This document shows, piece after piece, positions 1 to 6,911 of a stretch of 7,463 nucleotides of DNA. Both the position numbers and the translations under genes were made by a program. Positions within the stretch are counted from its first letter, which is position 1, and each line of letters begins with the position of its first letter. The DNA is from an uncultured Lachnospiraceae bacterium (GTDB taxonomy: Bacteria > Bacillota > Clostridia > Lachnospirales > Lachnospiraceae): positions 2,298-9,760 of the forward strand of contig CACWUI010000055.1 of NCBI GenBank assembly GCA_902764045.1, read 5' to 3'. Below the pieces are notes generated by a model. That model saw only the letters and a program-made list of their open reading frames with translations, ran no database searches and had not been told where the DNA came from.

Positions 1-232
1 ACACACCGTGATAAGCCGAAAGAGTCTGTACCAGTTTGGAGATATTGGGGTCGGGATATTTGCGGAGTGCATCGGCACCGTCTTCTGCCATATCCTCCGC
101 CGCCTTTAAGACCAGGGGTGACGGCGGATAAGGGTTCTCGTTTGTATTCAGCTTTATTATGTCCTTTTCGAGAGGCTGCTCTCCCGGAACATAAGGCTCT
201 ACGATTTTTATATTTTTCATCCATGTACCCAT
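1..232 (-). CDS. hisC: Histidinol-phosphate aminotransferase, N-terminal 77 codons (runs off left edge)
   Basis: HisC is a PLP enzyme of histidine biosynthesis that transfers an amino group from glutamate to imidazole-acetol phosphate; it is cytoplasmic. The visible N-terminus has a W-x-x-N-I-x-x-V-x-PY-x-PGEQP opening (residues 4-20), LNTNENPYPPSP (28-39) and LRKYPDP (56-62), in the order and spacing usual for HisC. The PLP lysine and the C-terminal arginine lie outside the window. I chose the ATG at 232 because it has AAAGGA seven bases upstream and gives the full W-x-x-N motif; the ATG at 220 would cut it off, and the ATG at 237 is in a frame that stops after a few codons. The gene follows the preceding aminotransferase by 19 bp, so it is probably in the same operon. 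Family assignment is firm for so short a piece; whether it is complete cannot be seen. Confidence 0.88.
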   Translation of the reverse strand, partial: MGTWMKNIKIVEPYVPGEQPLEKDIIKLNTNENPYPPSPLVLKAAEDMAEDGADALRKYPDPNISKLVQTLSAYHGV

Positions 233-251
233 AGCATTTTCCTTTCTGTGA

Positions 252-1445
252 TCAGGCGTTAAGTCCTAAACTTTTGGCGATCTTTTCAAAGCCTTCCATT
301 GAATTGATAATAGTATCGTAAGCCACACAATATGCTATCCTCACATAGCCCGGGCACCCGAAAGCGCCTCCCGGCACAAGTAATATATTTTCCCTTTTTG
401 CTATTTCACAGAAATCTTTTTCGTCTTCAATGGGCGACTTTACAAAAAGGTAAAATGCGCCTTCGGGATATACGCACTCGAAGCCCAGCTTCGTCAGGCC
501 ATCGTAAAGCGCTTTTCTGTTCTTATCATAGGCTTCGATGTTTACCTCTGCCTCTGCGTTTTCTGCCACCACCAGCTGCATGAGCGATGGCGCATTTACA
601 AATCCCAGGATCCTTGTGGCCACGGAAAGAGCGGTCATCACGTCACCGGCATGCTTCATCTTATCGGATACCAGTATGTAGCCTATCCGCTCCCCGGGAA
701 GGGACAAAGACTTGGAATATGAATAGCACACAAAGGTATCATCGTAATGATCCGGGATAAAAGGCACCTGTGCTCCTTCGTATGCCAGTTCCCTGTATGG
801 CTCATCCGATATCAGGGCAATGTCCGTGCCGTATTCCTTCTTCTTTTCATCCAGTACTGCTGCGATATTTTTAATGTCTTCTTCCGAATAAATGACTCCC
901 GTAGGATTATTGGGGGTATTTATAATGACCGCCTTAGTTTTTTCCGTTATATGCTTTGCAAAAAGCTCCACATCGGGTCTGAATGTGGGTGGATTGGGCG
1001 GAACCACTACAAGTTTTGCGCCGGCATTAGACACATAGCCTCTGTATTCGCCAAAGAAGGGCGCCATTACCAACACTTCATCGCCGGGATTGATAATGGC
1101 CTTTAATATAACATTCATCCCGCCTGCAGCACCCACGCACATGCAGATGTTGGTCTCATTATATCCGGTCCCAAACCTTTTATTGATGATATCTGCTATC
1201 TTCACACGCACATCCGGAAAACCGGTATTGTTCATATATCCGTGAAGCTTAGTGGTTTCTGTTGTTTTTACGATATTTACAATTGAATCGTTTATACTGT
1301 CCGGGGCTGCCACATTGGGGTTTCCCAGACTGAAATCAAAAACATTCTCTGCCCCGTAAAGCTGGGCAAGTCTGTTTCCTTCCTCAAACATCTGCCTTAT
1401 CACAGAGCTCTTAACCACCTGCTCCTTCATTGCATCTGAAATCAT
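252..1445 (-). CDS. Pyridoxal phosphate-dependent aminotransferase (class I/II, aspartate aminotransferase-like)
   Basis: A cytoplasmic fold-type I aminotransferase of 397 residues, the normal length. Visible landmarks: SLGNPN near 39-44, a phosphate-loop AAGGMN at 106-111, NTPNNPTG at 176-183 with the cofactor-contacting Asn180, ISDEPY at 212-217 (Asp214 for the pyridine nitrogen, Tyr217), YSKSLSLPGERIGY at 243-256 with the Schiff-base Lys245 and phosphate-binding Arg253, and GYVRIAY at 366-372 with the substrate-carboxylate Arg369. All catalytic residues are present. The ATG at 1445 has AAGGGAG seven bases upstream. It lies 15 bp after the RNase H-like gene and 19 bp before hisC, downstream of hom, which suggests a role in amino-acid synthesis. 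The substrate cannot be read from sequence: aspartate, aromatic amino acids or alanine are all possible. Function class is certain; specificity is not. Confidence 0.93.
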   Translation of the reverse strand: MISDAMKEQVVKSSVIRQMFEEGNRLAQLYGAENVFDFSLGNPNVAAPDSINDSIVNIVKTTETTKLHGYMNNTGFPDVRVKIADIINKRFGTGYNETNICMCVGAAGGMNVILKAIINPGDEVLVMAPFFGEYRGYVSNAGAKLVVVPPNPPTFRPDVELFAKHITEKTKAVIINTPNNPTGVIYSEEDIKNIAAVLDEKKKEYGTDIALISDEPYRELAYEGAQVPFIPDHYDDTFVCYSYSKSLSLPGERIGYILVSDKMKHAGDVMTALSVATRILGFVNAPSLMQLVVAENAEAEVNIEAYDKNRKALYDGLTKLGFECVYPEGAFYLFVKSPIEDEKDFCEIAKRENILLVPGGAFGCPGYVRIAYCVAYDTIINSMEGFEKIAKSLGLNA

Positions 1446-1460
1446 ATCCGCACTCCCTTT

Positions 1461-2060
1461 TCAAATTATTCCTGCCGCTTCCTTTGCAAGCTTGTCGGCC
1501 TCCTCGTTTCCCGGTATCCCGGAATGCCCTTTAACCTTTACAAAGTTTACTCTTATCTTATCCTTTACCTGATCAAAAAACTCTTTATACTCTTTTGTGC
1601 CCTTTTTATTGGTCTTCCAAAGCCCCGTGGCCCAGCACTCTATACCTGAGTAATCATAGAAAACCGTCAGCTCGTTTAATCCAAGCTCTATGGCCTTTTT
1701 TACGGCTTCCTCGCAGCCCTTTATCTCTCCCGCAACATTTCTCATTTCCGCCATGTCCGGTTCATCGCCGCTGCCGCTTATTATCTCTTTTTTGTCACCA
1801 TGTATCAGAAATCCGCCGTAGCCGTAAGTATGGGTTCTGATGTTAAATGAACCGTCCACAAATGCATAGTTTTCGGTAAGGTCTTTTACCTCCTCAAAAG
1901 AGCTGCTCTTCTTTTCCAGAAAAAGCTCTGCCTCCTCTAAGGTATCAAAACCTTTAAATACAGCGCCGGAGAATCCCTGAACCAAAGCCCTGCATTTATC
2001 CCAGCTTTCAAAAATGCCTGTTTCTCTTCCCTTTTTTACGGCGTAATACTTTTTCGGCAT
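1461..2060 (-). CDS. Viroplasmin-domain ribonuclease H (RNase HI-like)
   Basis: Two-domain protein of 199 residues. Residues 4-50 (KKYYAVKKGRETGIFESWDKC, then FKGFDTLEEAELFL; here described in pieces) form a caulimovirus viroplasmin/RNase H N-terminal domain, known in eukaryotic RNase H1 for binding RNA:DNA hybrid. Residues 64-197 are the RNase H fold: FVDGS with Asp69, Glu112 in VAGEIKG, Asp136 in FYDYSG, the flexible-loop His179 in VKGHSG, and Asp189 in NEEADKLAKEA. All four metal-binding acids are present, so it should be active in cutting RNA of RNA:DNA hybrids (R-loops, primers). The ATG at 2060 has GGAG six bases upstream. It starts 13 bp after the hom stop and ends 15 bp before the aminotransferase start, so it is probably co-transcribed; I see no metabolic reason for its place in the operon. 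Confidence 0.9.
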   Translation of the reverse strand: MPKKYYAVKKGRETGIFESWDKCRALVQGFSGAVFKGFDTLEEAELFLEKKSSSFEEVKDLTENYAFVDGSFNIRTHTYGYGGFLIHGDKKEIISGSGDEPDMAEMRNVAGEIKGCEEAVKKAIELGLNELTVFYDYSGIECWATGLWKTNKKGTKEYKEFFDQVKDKIRVNFVKVKGHSGIPGNEEADKLAKEAAGII

Positions 2061-2073
2061 ATATGTCTCCGTA

Positions 2074-3366
2074 TCAATAAACTCTTATTACATTTGCAAT
2101 GGAATAAACACAGTCAAGACCACGCATTGCGCAGCAGGCCTCAACCATGTGGGATTCCTTTACCTCTTCTATGATAAACAGAAGATCCGCAACACCGTCT
2201 CTTGTATCCTTCTGGGACACATTTGCGATCCCTACCTTATTATCTCCCAGTACATTTGCTATCTCCGCAAGAACTCCCGGTCTGTCCTCCACCTTCATGC
2301 GGATAAAGTAGTTGTTCTTTGTCTCGTCAATGGGTTTTACGGGAATATCACGGTAATTTTCCACCTGTACTCTTCCGCAGCATCCCATGCGGATATTTCT
2401 CATCACATCAAGCACATCACCCAGGACAGCACTTGCTGTAGGCATGGATCCGGCTCCACGTCCCATAAACATTGCCTCGTCCATGGCTTCGCCTTTTACA
2501 AAAATGGCGTTAAAGGACTTACGCACCGATGCCAGAGGGTGGTCTTTTTTCAGCATTATGGGATGAACCCTTGCCTCCACCTTGCCTTCTGTAAGCTTGG
2601 TTATACCCACAAGTTTGATAACATACCCCAGCTCTCCCGTGTACCTGATGTCATCGGGCATGATGGCCGTAATGCCTTCTTTATATACATCTTCAAAGGT
2701 CACATTAGTGTGATAGATAAGCTGTGCCATAATGGCAAGTTTTCGGGCGGCATCAAGCCCCTCCACGTCAGATGCGGGATCACTTTCGGCATATCCCTTT
2801 TCCTGGGCGATCTTTAAGGCTTCGGAATAGCTCATCTTTTCTTCCGTCATCATGGTAAGGATATAATTTGTGGTCCCGTTCACTATACCCATGATCTCCG
2901 TGATATTATCACCGGCCATATTCTGCATAAGAGGTCTGATAATGGGAATAGCTCCCGCAACAGCAGCCTCAAACTGTATGTCACAGTTGTTCTCACGGGC
3001 TGCCGCAAAGATCTCCTCACCGTGCTGGGCAAGAAGGTCCTTGTTTGCGGTAACCACGTGCTTGCCTGCATTTAAAGCATCGATGATATGCGCCTTGGCA
3101 AGACTGGTGCCGCCCATAAGCTCAATCACTATCTGAATGTCCTTGTCATTTAATATCTCGTCCCAGTTGTCGGTAAGAACGCTTTCGTCAATCCCCTTTC
3201 TGGGCTTTGATGCATCACGGACCAGAACCTTTTTTATATCCAGCTCACAGCCGATGCGGTGGGGGATCTCCTTTTTCATTTTCTTTACAAGACGGTAGAG
3301 TCCGCCGCCTACGGTCCCCGCCCCCAGCAGGGCTGCATGTATTACTTCGTTTTTCTTTTCAGGCAT
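2074..3366 (-). CDS. hom: Homoserine dehydrogenase with C-terminal ACT domain
   Basis: Reduces aspartate semialdehyde to homoserine with NAD(P)H, the branch point towards threonine and methionine; cytoplasmic. At 430 residues it has the usual length of the monofunctional, ACT-bearing form. The N-terminal Rossmann fold shows LGAGTVGGG at 14-22, followed by ELMGG (82-86) and TANKD with Lys109 (106-110). The family signature spans about 191-209, GYAESDPASDVEGLDAARK, containing the catalytic-type Asp205 and Lys209. An ACT domain follows from about 353 (FIRMKVEDRPGVLAEIANVL), which in this family usually mediates threonine feedback inhibition. The ATG at 3366 has AAGGAG eight bases upstream, and that site begins at the prfA stop codon, with a 12-bp gap between the genes. 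No lysC/asd or thrB/thrC is in the window, so the pathway is completed elsewhere. Confidence 0.96.
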   Translation of the reverse strand: MPEKKNEVIHAALLGAGTVGGGLYRLVKKMKKEIPHRIGCELDIKKVLVRDASKPRKGIDESVLTDNWDEILNDKDIQIVIELMGGTSLAKAHIIDALNAGKHVVTANKDLLAQHGEEIFAAARENNCDIQFEAAVAGAIPIIRPLMQNMAGDNITEIMGIVNGTTNYILTMMTEEKMSYSEALKIAQEKGYAESDPASDVEGLDAARKLAIMAQLIYHTNVTFEDVYKEGITAIMPDDIRYTGELGYVIKLVGITKLTEGKVEARVHPIMLKKDHPLASVRKSFNAIFVKGEAMDEAMFMGRGAGSMPTASAVLGDVLDVMRNIRMGCCGRVQVENYRDIPVKPIDETKNNYFIRMKVEDRPGVLAEIANVLGDNKVGIANVSQKDTRDGVADLLFIIEEVKESHMVEACCAMRGLDCVYSIANVIRVY

Positions 3367-3378
3367 TTTCTTTTCTCC

Positions 3379-4467
3379 TTAGTCAGTCTCTCCCGCTAGG
3401 GCTGCTGCCCTGTCTGCGGCAATAAGCGCATCGGTGATCTCGTCTATTTCTCCGTCCATCACTGCATCTATCTTATAAAGCGTAAGCTTTAATCTGTGGT
3501 CCGTCACACGCCCCTGGGGAAAGTTATATGTCCTTATCTTTTCGGAACGGTCTCCCGTCCCCACCTGGCTCTTTCTGTTTCCCGCAAGTTCCTCATGCTG
3601 CTTTTGGATCTCCAGATCGTAGAGTTTGGCGCGAAGCAGGGCAAAAGCCTTTGCCTTGTTCTGGATCTGGGATTTTTCCGTCTGGGAATAAATAACGATA
3701 CCCGTGGGATAATGGGTAAGCCTTACCGCCGAATCAGTGGTATTTACACACTGTCCGCCGTTTCCCGAAGCCCTCATCACATCGATACGATAATCCTTTT
3801 CATCGATGTTTACGTCCACCTCTTCCGCCTCGGGCATAACAGCCACCGTAACCGTGGATGTATGGATCCTTCCTCCGGACTCGGTCTCAGGCACTCTCTG
3901 CACCCTGTGCACTCCGCTTTCATGCTTAAGTATGGAGTAGGCGCTTTTTCCTTTGATCATGAATTCAACTTCTTTTATGCCTCCAAGCCCCGTCTCATCC
4001 ACTGATAAAAGTTCCGTGTTCCATCCGTGCCTTTCGGCAAATCTGCTGTACATCCTGAACAGGCTTGATGCAAAAAGGGCTGCCTCATCGCCTCCCGCAC
4101 CGGCTCTTATCTCAAGGATAATATTCTTATCATCAAGAGGGTCTTTAGGTAAAAGAAGGAGTTTTAATTCCTGTTCAAGCCTCTCGATCTCTTTTCCGGC
4201 TTCGGCATACTCTTCCTTTGCCAGCTCCACTATCTCTTTATCTTTTTCGTTTTCGATTATTTCTTTCGCTTCTCTTTCCGATTCCCTGAAGCTCTTGTAT
4301 TCGTTATATGCACTGACTATCGGGTCAAGTTCCCCCTGCTCTTTGAGAAGTTTGGAAATCTCATCAGAATTCCCTGCCATCTCTCCCGAGGAAAGCTGTG
4401 CATTGATATCATTGTATCTTGCCTCTGCATCGGAAAGTCTGGAAAATATATCCACCTTTTTCTCCAA
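3379..4467 (-). CDS. prfA: Peptide chain release factor 1 (RF1)
   Basis: RF1 reads UAA and UAG in the ribosomal A site and triggers peptide release. The N-terminal helical region (1-105, charged) is followed by the RAGAGGDEAALFA block (121-133), the codon-reading PxT motif as PET at 193-195 (RF2 would have SPF), and the catalytic GGQ at 237-239 in a GNGGQCVNTTDSAVRLTH context, then TGDRSEKIRTYNFPQGRVTDHR (304-325, in pieces). Length is 362 residues from the TTG at 4467 directly abutting the prmC stop. A GTG at 4455 has GGAG six bases upstream and gives an N-terminus starting Met-Asp-Ile-Phe-Ser-Arg-Leu, closer to the usual RF1 opening; I think that is the likelier start (358 residues). The gene follows prmC, whose product methylates the GGQ glutamine Gln239, a classic pairing. 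Confidence 0.96.
   Translation of the reverse strand: MEKKVDIFSRLSDAEARYNDINAQLSSGEMAGNSDEISKLLKEQGELDPIVSAYNEYKSFRESEREAKEIIENEKDKEIVELAKEEYAEAGKEIERLEQELKLLLLPKDPLDDKNIILEIRAGAGGDEAALFASSLFRMYSRFAERHGWNTELLSVDETGLGGIKEVEFMIKGKSAYSILKHESGVHRVQRVPETESGGRIHTSTVTVAVMPEAEEVDVNIDEKDYRIDVMRASGNGGQCVNTTDSAVRLTHYPTGIVIYSQTEKSQIQNKAKAFALLRAKLYDLEIQKQHEELAGNRKSQVGTGDRSEKIRTYNFPQGRVTDHRLKLTLYKIDAVMDGEIDEITDALIAADRAAALAGETD
4453..4465 (-). promoter_or_regulatory. Ribosome binding site that may set the prfA start at GTG 4455
   Basis: On the minus strand the prmC stop TGA is followed at once by TTG-GAG-AAA-AAG-GTG. GGAG (4465-4462) is six bases from the GTG at 4455, an ideal distance. The alternative TTG start at 4467 would have to use AAGGA within the last codons of prmC at only four bases. 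Either way the site overlaps the end of prmC, so the two genes are probably translationally coupled. Confidence 0.55.
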
Positions 4468-5328
4468 TCAATCCTTATATACGGCTTTAACCACTCTGTC
4501 GTTACCGCCGTAATCTTTTATGATATTTATATCGGAAAATCCCTGTTCTCTCAGGATCTCCTCCACTTCCTTTGCCTGATTATACCCTATTTCAAAAAGA
4601 ATGGTCCCATCTTTTTTCAAATAATCCGGTGCAGCCTCTGCTATGCGCCTGTAAAACACAAGTCCGTCCTCTCCACCGTCCAGGGCATTAAGCGGATCAA
4701 AGTCCCGGACCTCGGGCTCAAGCTCCATTATGTCTCCTCTTGCTATGTAGGGCGGATTGGAAACAATAATATCAAAGGTGCCTTTTACATTTTCAAAAAG
4801 GTCCCCGGAAACAAATTCAAGGTTTTCCGCTCCAAGGCTCACGGCGTTTTCCTTTGCGATCTCAAGGGCTTTTTCCGATATGTCGGCGCCGACGCCTTCT
4901 TTAAAATGATATTTTTTATCCTCACCTAAGTCACAGGCAATAAGAATGCATCCGGAACCGGTGCACATATCAAGGACCCTCTCATTACCGGTAAGTATCT
5001 TAAGCACCTCTTCCACCAGGATCTCCGTATCGGGCCTTGGCACAAGCACGTTTCCGTTTACCTTGAATTCATGTCCGTAAAAGTAAGCTTTACCGGTGAT
5101 ATGCTGCATAGGCACACGGCGCAGACGGTCATGGAGCAGATAAAAAAGCTTTATCCGATCCTCTTCGTTCAAAGTGTCATCACAGTTCAACAAAAGATCT
5201 GATCGGGATAGTTCCCTTACACAGTTCAGCAGCAGAAAGGCATCTTCTTCGTAATCCCTGACACCGGTTTTCTTCAGCTTGTCTTTCATGTATTCAAGAG
5301 CTTGTTTTATGGTTAATTCGTTACTCAT
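4468..5328 (-). CDS. prmC: Release factor glutamine methyltransferase PrmC (HemK)
   Basis: SAM-dependent N5-glutamine methyltransferase that methylates the GGQ glutamine of RF1 and RF2 and so raises termination efficiency. At 286 residues it has the family's length. An N-terminal helical substrate-binding domain (about 1-75) leads to QHITGKAYFYG (75-85) and LVPRPDTEIL (95-104). The Rossmann-type methyltransferase domain shows SAM motif I VLDMCTGSGCI (118-128), GADIS (147-151), and the diagnostic NPPY at 191-194, which holds the target glutamine side chain. The ATG at 5328 has AAGGAA about eight bases upstream. Its last base is next to the first base of the annotated prfA start. It begins about 100 bp after the rpmE stop, beyond a terminator, so it heads the leftward operon; I see no convincing promoter in that gap. 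Confidence 0.96.
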   Translation of the reverse strand: MSNELTIKQALEYMKDKLKKTGVRDYEEDAFLLLNCVRELSRSDLLLNCDDTLNEEDRIKLFYLLHDRLRRVPMQHITGKAYFYGHEFKVNGNVLVPRPDTEILVEEVLKILTGNERVLDMCTGSGCILIACDLGEDKKYHFKEGVGADISEKALEIAKENAVSLGAENLEFVSGDLFENVKGTFDIIVSNPPYIARGDIMELEPEVRDFDPLNALDGGEDGLVFYRRIAEAAPDYLKKDGTILFEIGYNQAKEVEEILREQGFSDINIIKDYGGNDRVVKAVYKD

Positions 5329-5349
5329 ACGGTTATTTCCTTCTTACTA

Positions 5350-5377
5350 AGAGACTGGGAACTGTCACCCTGTCTCA
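5350..5377 (-). repeat. Diverged single copy of the GAGAC...GTCTC repeat family in the prmC leader
   Basis: Read on the minus strand, this 28-base stretch matches 24 of 28 positions of the repeat unit at 7277-7304. It is itself an imperfect hairpin: GAGACTGGG and CCCTGTCTC pair at 8 of 9 positions round an 8-base loop. It lies between the rpmE terminator and the prmC ribosome binding site, 22 bases before the prmC start codon, so it would be near the 5' end of the operon mRNA. Confidence 0.65.
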
Positions 5378-5393
5378 CAACAAAAAAACATTT

Positions 5394-5424
5394 AACAAAA
5401 AAGCCGGGGAACAACCCCGGCTTT
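5394..5424 (-). terminator. Intrinsic terminator after rpmE
   Basis: On the minus strand, AAAGCCGGGG and CCCCGGCTTT form a perfect 10-bp stem (5424-5415 and 5409-5400) round the loop TTGTT, and the 3' arm runs into six T residues (5402-5397). It begins four bases after the rpmE stop codon. The strong G+C stem plus T-tract is a textbook rho-independent terminator for rpmE and separates it from the prmC operon. Confidence 0.93.
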
Positions 5425-5427
5425 AAA

Positions 5428-5634
5428 TCATTTGCTCTCAACTCCGTATTTCTTGTTGAACTTATCAATACGTCCGCGTGCCGCAGAAGCCTTCTGTGTT
5501 CCCGTGTAGAAGGGATGGCACTTTGAGCAAATCTCCACGTGAATCTCAGGTTTTGTGGAGCCTGTTACGAACTCGTTTCCGCAGTTGCATACAACCTTTG
5601 CCTGATGATATTCAGGATGGATACCTTCTCTCAT
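5428..5634 (-). CDS. rpmE: 50S ribosomal protein L31 (zinc-binding type)
   Basis: Small protein of the large ribosomal subunit near the central protuberance, 68 residues, the normal length for bacterial L31. The opening MREGIHPEYH and the zinc ligands Cys16, Cys18, Cys36 and Cys39 (CNC ... CSKC) identify the zinc-bearing form; the cysteine-free paralogue induced in zinc shortage would lack these. HPFYTG at 40-45 and the basic tail GRIDKFNKKYG are typical. The ATG at 5634 has GAGGTG six bases upstream. It carries its own terminator, and a weak promoter can be drawn upstream, so it is probably a single-gene unit. In related Clostridia rpmE often stands next to prmC-prfA, usually with a DUF1385 gene between them (family knowledge); that gene is absent here. 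Confidence 0.97.
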   Translation of the reverse strand: MREGIHPEYHQAKVVCNCGNEFVTGSTKPEIHVEICSKCHPFYTGTQKASAARGRIDKFNKKYGVESK

Positions 5635-5673
5635 TTATTTCACCTCTTTCGCCCAAATTAATCAATCTTCGGT

Positions 5674-5702
5674 ATGTTACCATAATAAGGAATTTATTGC
5701 AA
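5674..5702 (-). promoter_or_regulatory. Possible rpmE promoter
   Basis: On the minus strand TTGCAA (5702-5697) and TAACAT (5679-5674) are 17 bp apart, 40 bases before the rpmE ATG. Each hexamer matches the sigma-A consensus at four of six positions, so this is only a reasonable candidate. It is the best one seen between the ATPase stop and rpmE. Confidence 0.4.
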
Positions 5703-5777
5703 GGATTTTTTTATCTTTAGAAACAGAGTGATAATTCAGCTTGTGGCGCAGAGCCTCAATCCCCAGATCACATTCGA

Positions 5778-6809
5778 TCATTCTGCAATCTGACAAAACT
5801 CGTCAAACCAGGGCAGGCATAATTTAACTATACCATCCTCGGGTCCGGTGATTATTCCGGCTTTCAGCAAACGATTTCTGTAAGGATTAAATTGATTGCT
5901 GGTATAATCCAGTTCTTCACGAATTTTATAGATTTCACCGGTTTTTACTTTTGCGATCGCTTTTACTACCACTTTATCCTGTTTTGATAACTCAGACCAT
6001 ATTTTCCAATAAGCAAATTCGAAAAGATAATCTTTTGCATTTGCCAAGGCTTTTTTAACGTCTTTGGGATATTCCCACATAAAATATCCTATAGTTTGAA
6101 ATGCAAATGAGTAACCCATTGTTAATTCGGCAAGACGTACTGCTTCATCCTGCTTTAATTTCAAGGTTTCAATATATTTTGATGCAATAACCTTTTTGTC
6201 TAAAGGTGCAAGGAAAATTCTGGGAGCTCTTTCCAAAAACGTCATTCCGTCTGCATTTTTAAGATTATCTATATTTTTATATAATCCTGTCATTATCAAA
6301 AAAACAGGCAGATCCTCTCTAAGGAAAATTTGATAAGAACTTGCAAATATTCTCATGTCTCTGGAATTAGTCACCTCGTCTATAGTTATAAGGACTCTTT
6401 TATTATGTTTTTTTATGCTTTTCAGCATTTGTATCAGTGCTTCTTCTATATCGGTAATGGGCGGAACTCCTTTAATACCTATCCCAATACCGAATGCCTG
6501 CAGATTGATCTGAGCCTCTTTGAAGATACGGTGCAGCACATTATTACTGTCAAGCTTTGATGCAAGGCTTATGAGTAAATCCCTTTGGGGATTCAAATTG
6601 ATAACGATCCACTCCTTTTTCGTCTTTAATCTTTTTGCAATTTCCGTTATGAAGACCGTTTTTCCACTGCCCCGCACTCCGGTGACAAGGTTTATATAGT
6701 TTGACGGACGTTGCGCGCAATATTCACTTATTATTTTTTCTGCCTGTGCGGTGCGTTCAACCAATTCTATAGGCGGTTGTCCGAAAACCAGGGTATATGG
6801 ATTAGACAA
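5778..6809 (-). CDS. Orphan P-loop ATPase (archaeal-ATPase/AAA-like) with C-terminal winged-helix-like segment, function unknown
   Basis: A 343-residue ATP-binding protein of unknown role. The Walker A motif GVRGSGKT is at 44-51, Walker B VLITIDE at 139-145 (Asp144, Glu145), and a sensor-1-like LIMTG at 171-175. A glycine-rich patch FGIGIGIKG lies at 106-114. From about 272 the sequence (LSKQDKVVVKAIA ... YKIREEL ... NQFNPYRNRLLKAGII) reads like a winged helix. No signal peptide or membrane segment is seen. I recall similar single-gene ATPases in gut Firmicutes, resembling the AAA/STAND archaeal-ATPase group. The start is TTG at 6809 with AAGGGAGGA seven bases upstream; no in-frame ATG fits. 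It is visibly richer in A+T than the operon to its left and has no functional partner beside it, so it may be acquired. A regulator, a signalling ATPase or a defence protein are all possible. Confidence 0.85.
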   Translation of the reverse strand: MSNPYTLVFGQPPIELVERTAQAEKIISEYCAQRPSNYINLVTGVRGSGKTVFITEIAKRLKTKKEWIVINLNPQRDLLISLASKLDSNNVLHRIFKEAQINLQAFGIGIGIKGVPPITDIEEALIQMLKSIKKHNKRVLITIDEVTNSRDMRIFASSYQIFLREDLPVFLIMTGLYKNIDNLKNADGMTFLERAPRIFLAPLDKKVIASKYIETLKLKQDEAVRLAELTMGYSFAFQTIGYFMWEYPKDVKKALANAKDYLFEFAYWKIWSELSKQDKVVVKAIAKVKTGEIYKIREELDYTSNQFNPYRNRLLKAGIITGPEDGIVKLCLPWFDEFCQIAE

Positions 6810-6834
6810 TTTTTGTTCCTCCCTTCTGAAAATT

Positions 6835-6911
6835 TTTACTGTTTTTTTACTGTCCGAAAATTCTTTACTGTTCCTTTACTGTTAAAAATTATTTTACTGT
6901 TTTTTTACTGT
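6835..6911 (-). repeat. Six-copy TTTACTGT (ACAGTAAA) array in three pairs over the ATPase promoter and leader
   Basis: Exact TTTACTGT on the plus strand occurs at 6835-6842, 6846-6853, 6864-6871, 6875-6882, 6893-6900 and 6904-6911. Starts are 11, 18, 11, 18 and 11 bp apart, so there are three pairs at a regular 29-bp period. The first and third pairs are identical over 19 bp. Each pair is preceded by an AAAATT-containing spacer (the third by a slightly shifted one). The 11-bp step puts the two halves of a pair on nearly the same face of the helix. The rightmost pair overlaps the -10 and spacer of the ATPase promoter; the other two lie in the leader. This looks like a set of protein-binding sites. 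Confidence 0.85.

Noticed and set aside
2149..2817. Plus-strand open frame of 222 codons
   Set aside because: It lies wholly antisense to hom, which has full family motifs and a good ribosome binding site; the translated product has no recognisable domain.
3953..4513. Plus-strand open frame of 186 codons, serine-rich
   Set aside because: It is antisense to prfA and the end of prmC; the serine richness reflects complementary codons of acidic and charged stretches in RF1.
5329..5399. Promoter for the prmC operon
   Set aside because: TTGTTA and TTGTGA could serve as -35 boxes, but no acceptable -10 stands 16-18 bp away from either; the T-rich part belongs to the rpmE terminator.
5721..5777. 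Terminator after the ATPase gene
   Set aside because: A short GGC/GCC hairpin can be drawn, but it is weak and without a T-run, so read-through into rpmE cannot be excluded.
6835..6911. CRISPR-like array
   Set aside because: The repeats are 8 bp with 3- and 10-bp spacers that are similar to one another; no 24-37 bp repeat, no unique spacers and no cas genes.
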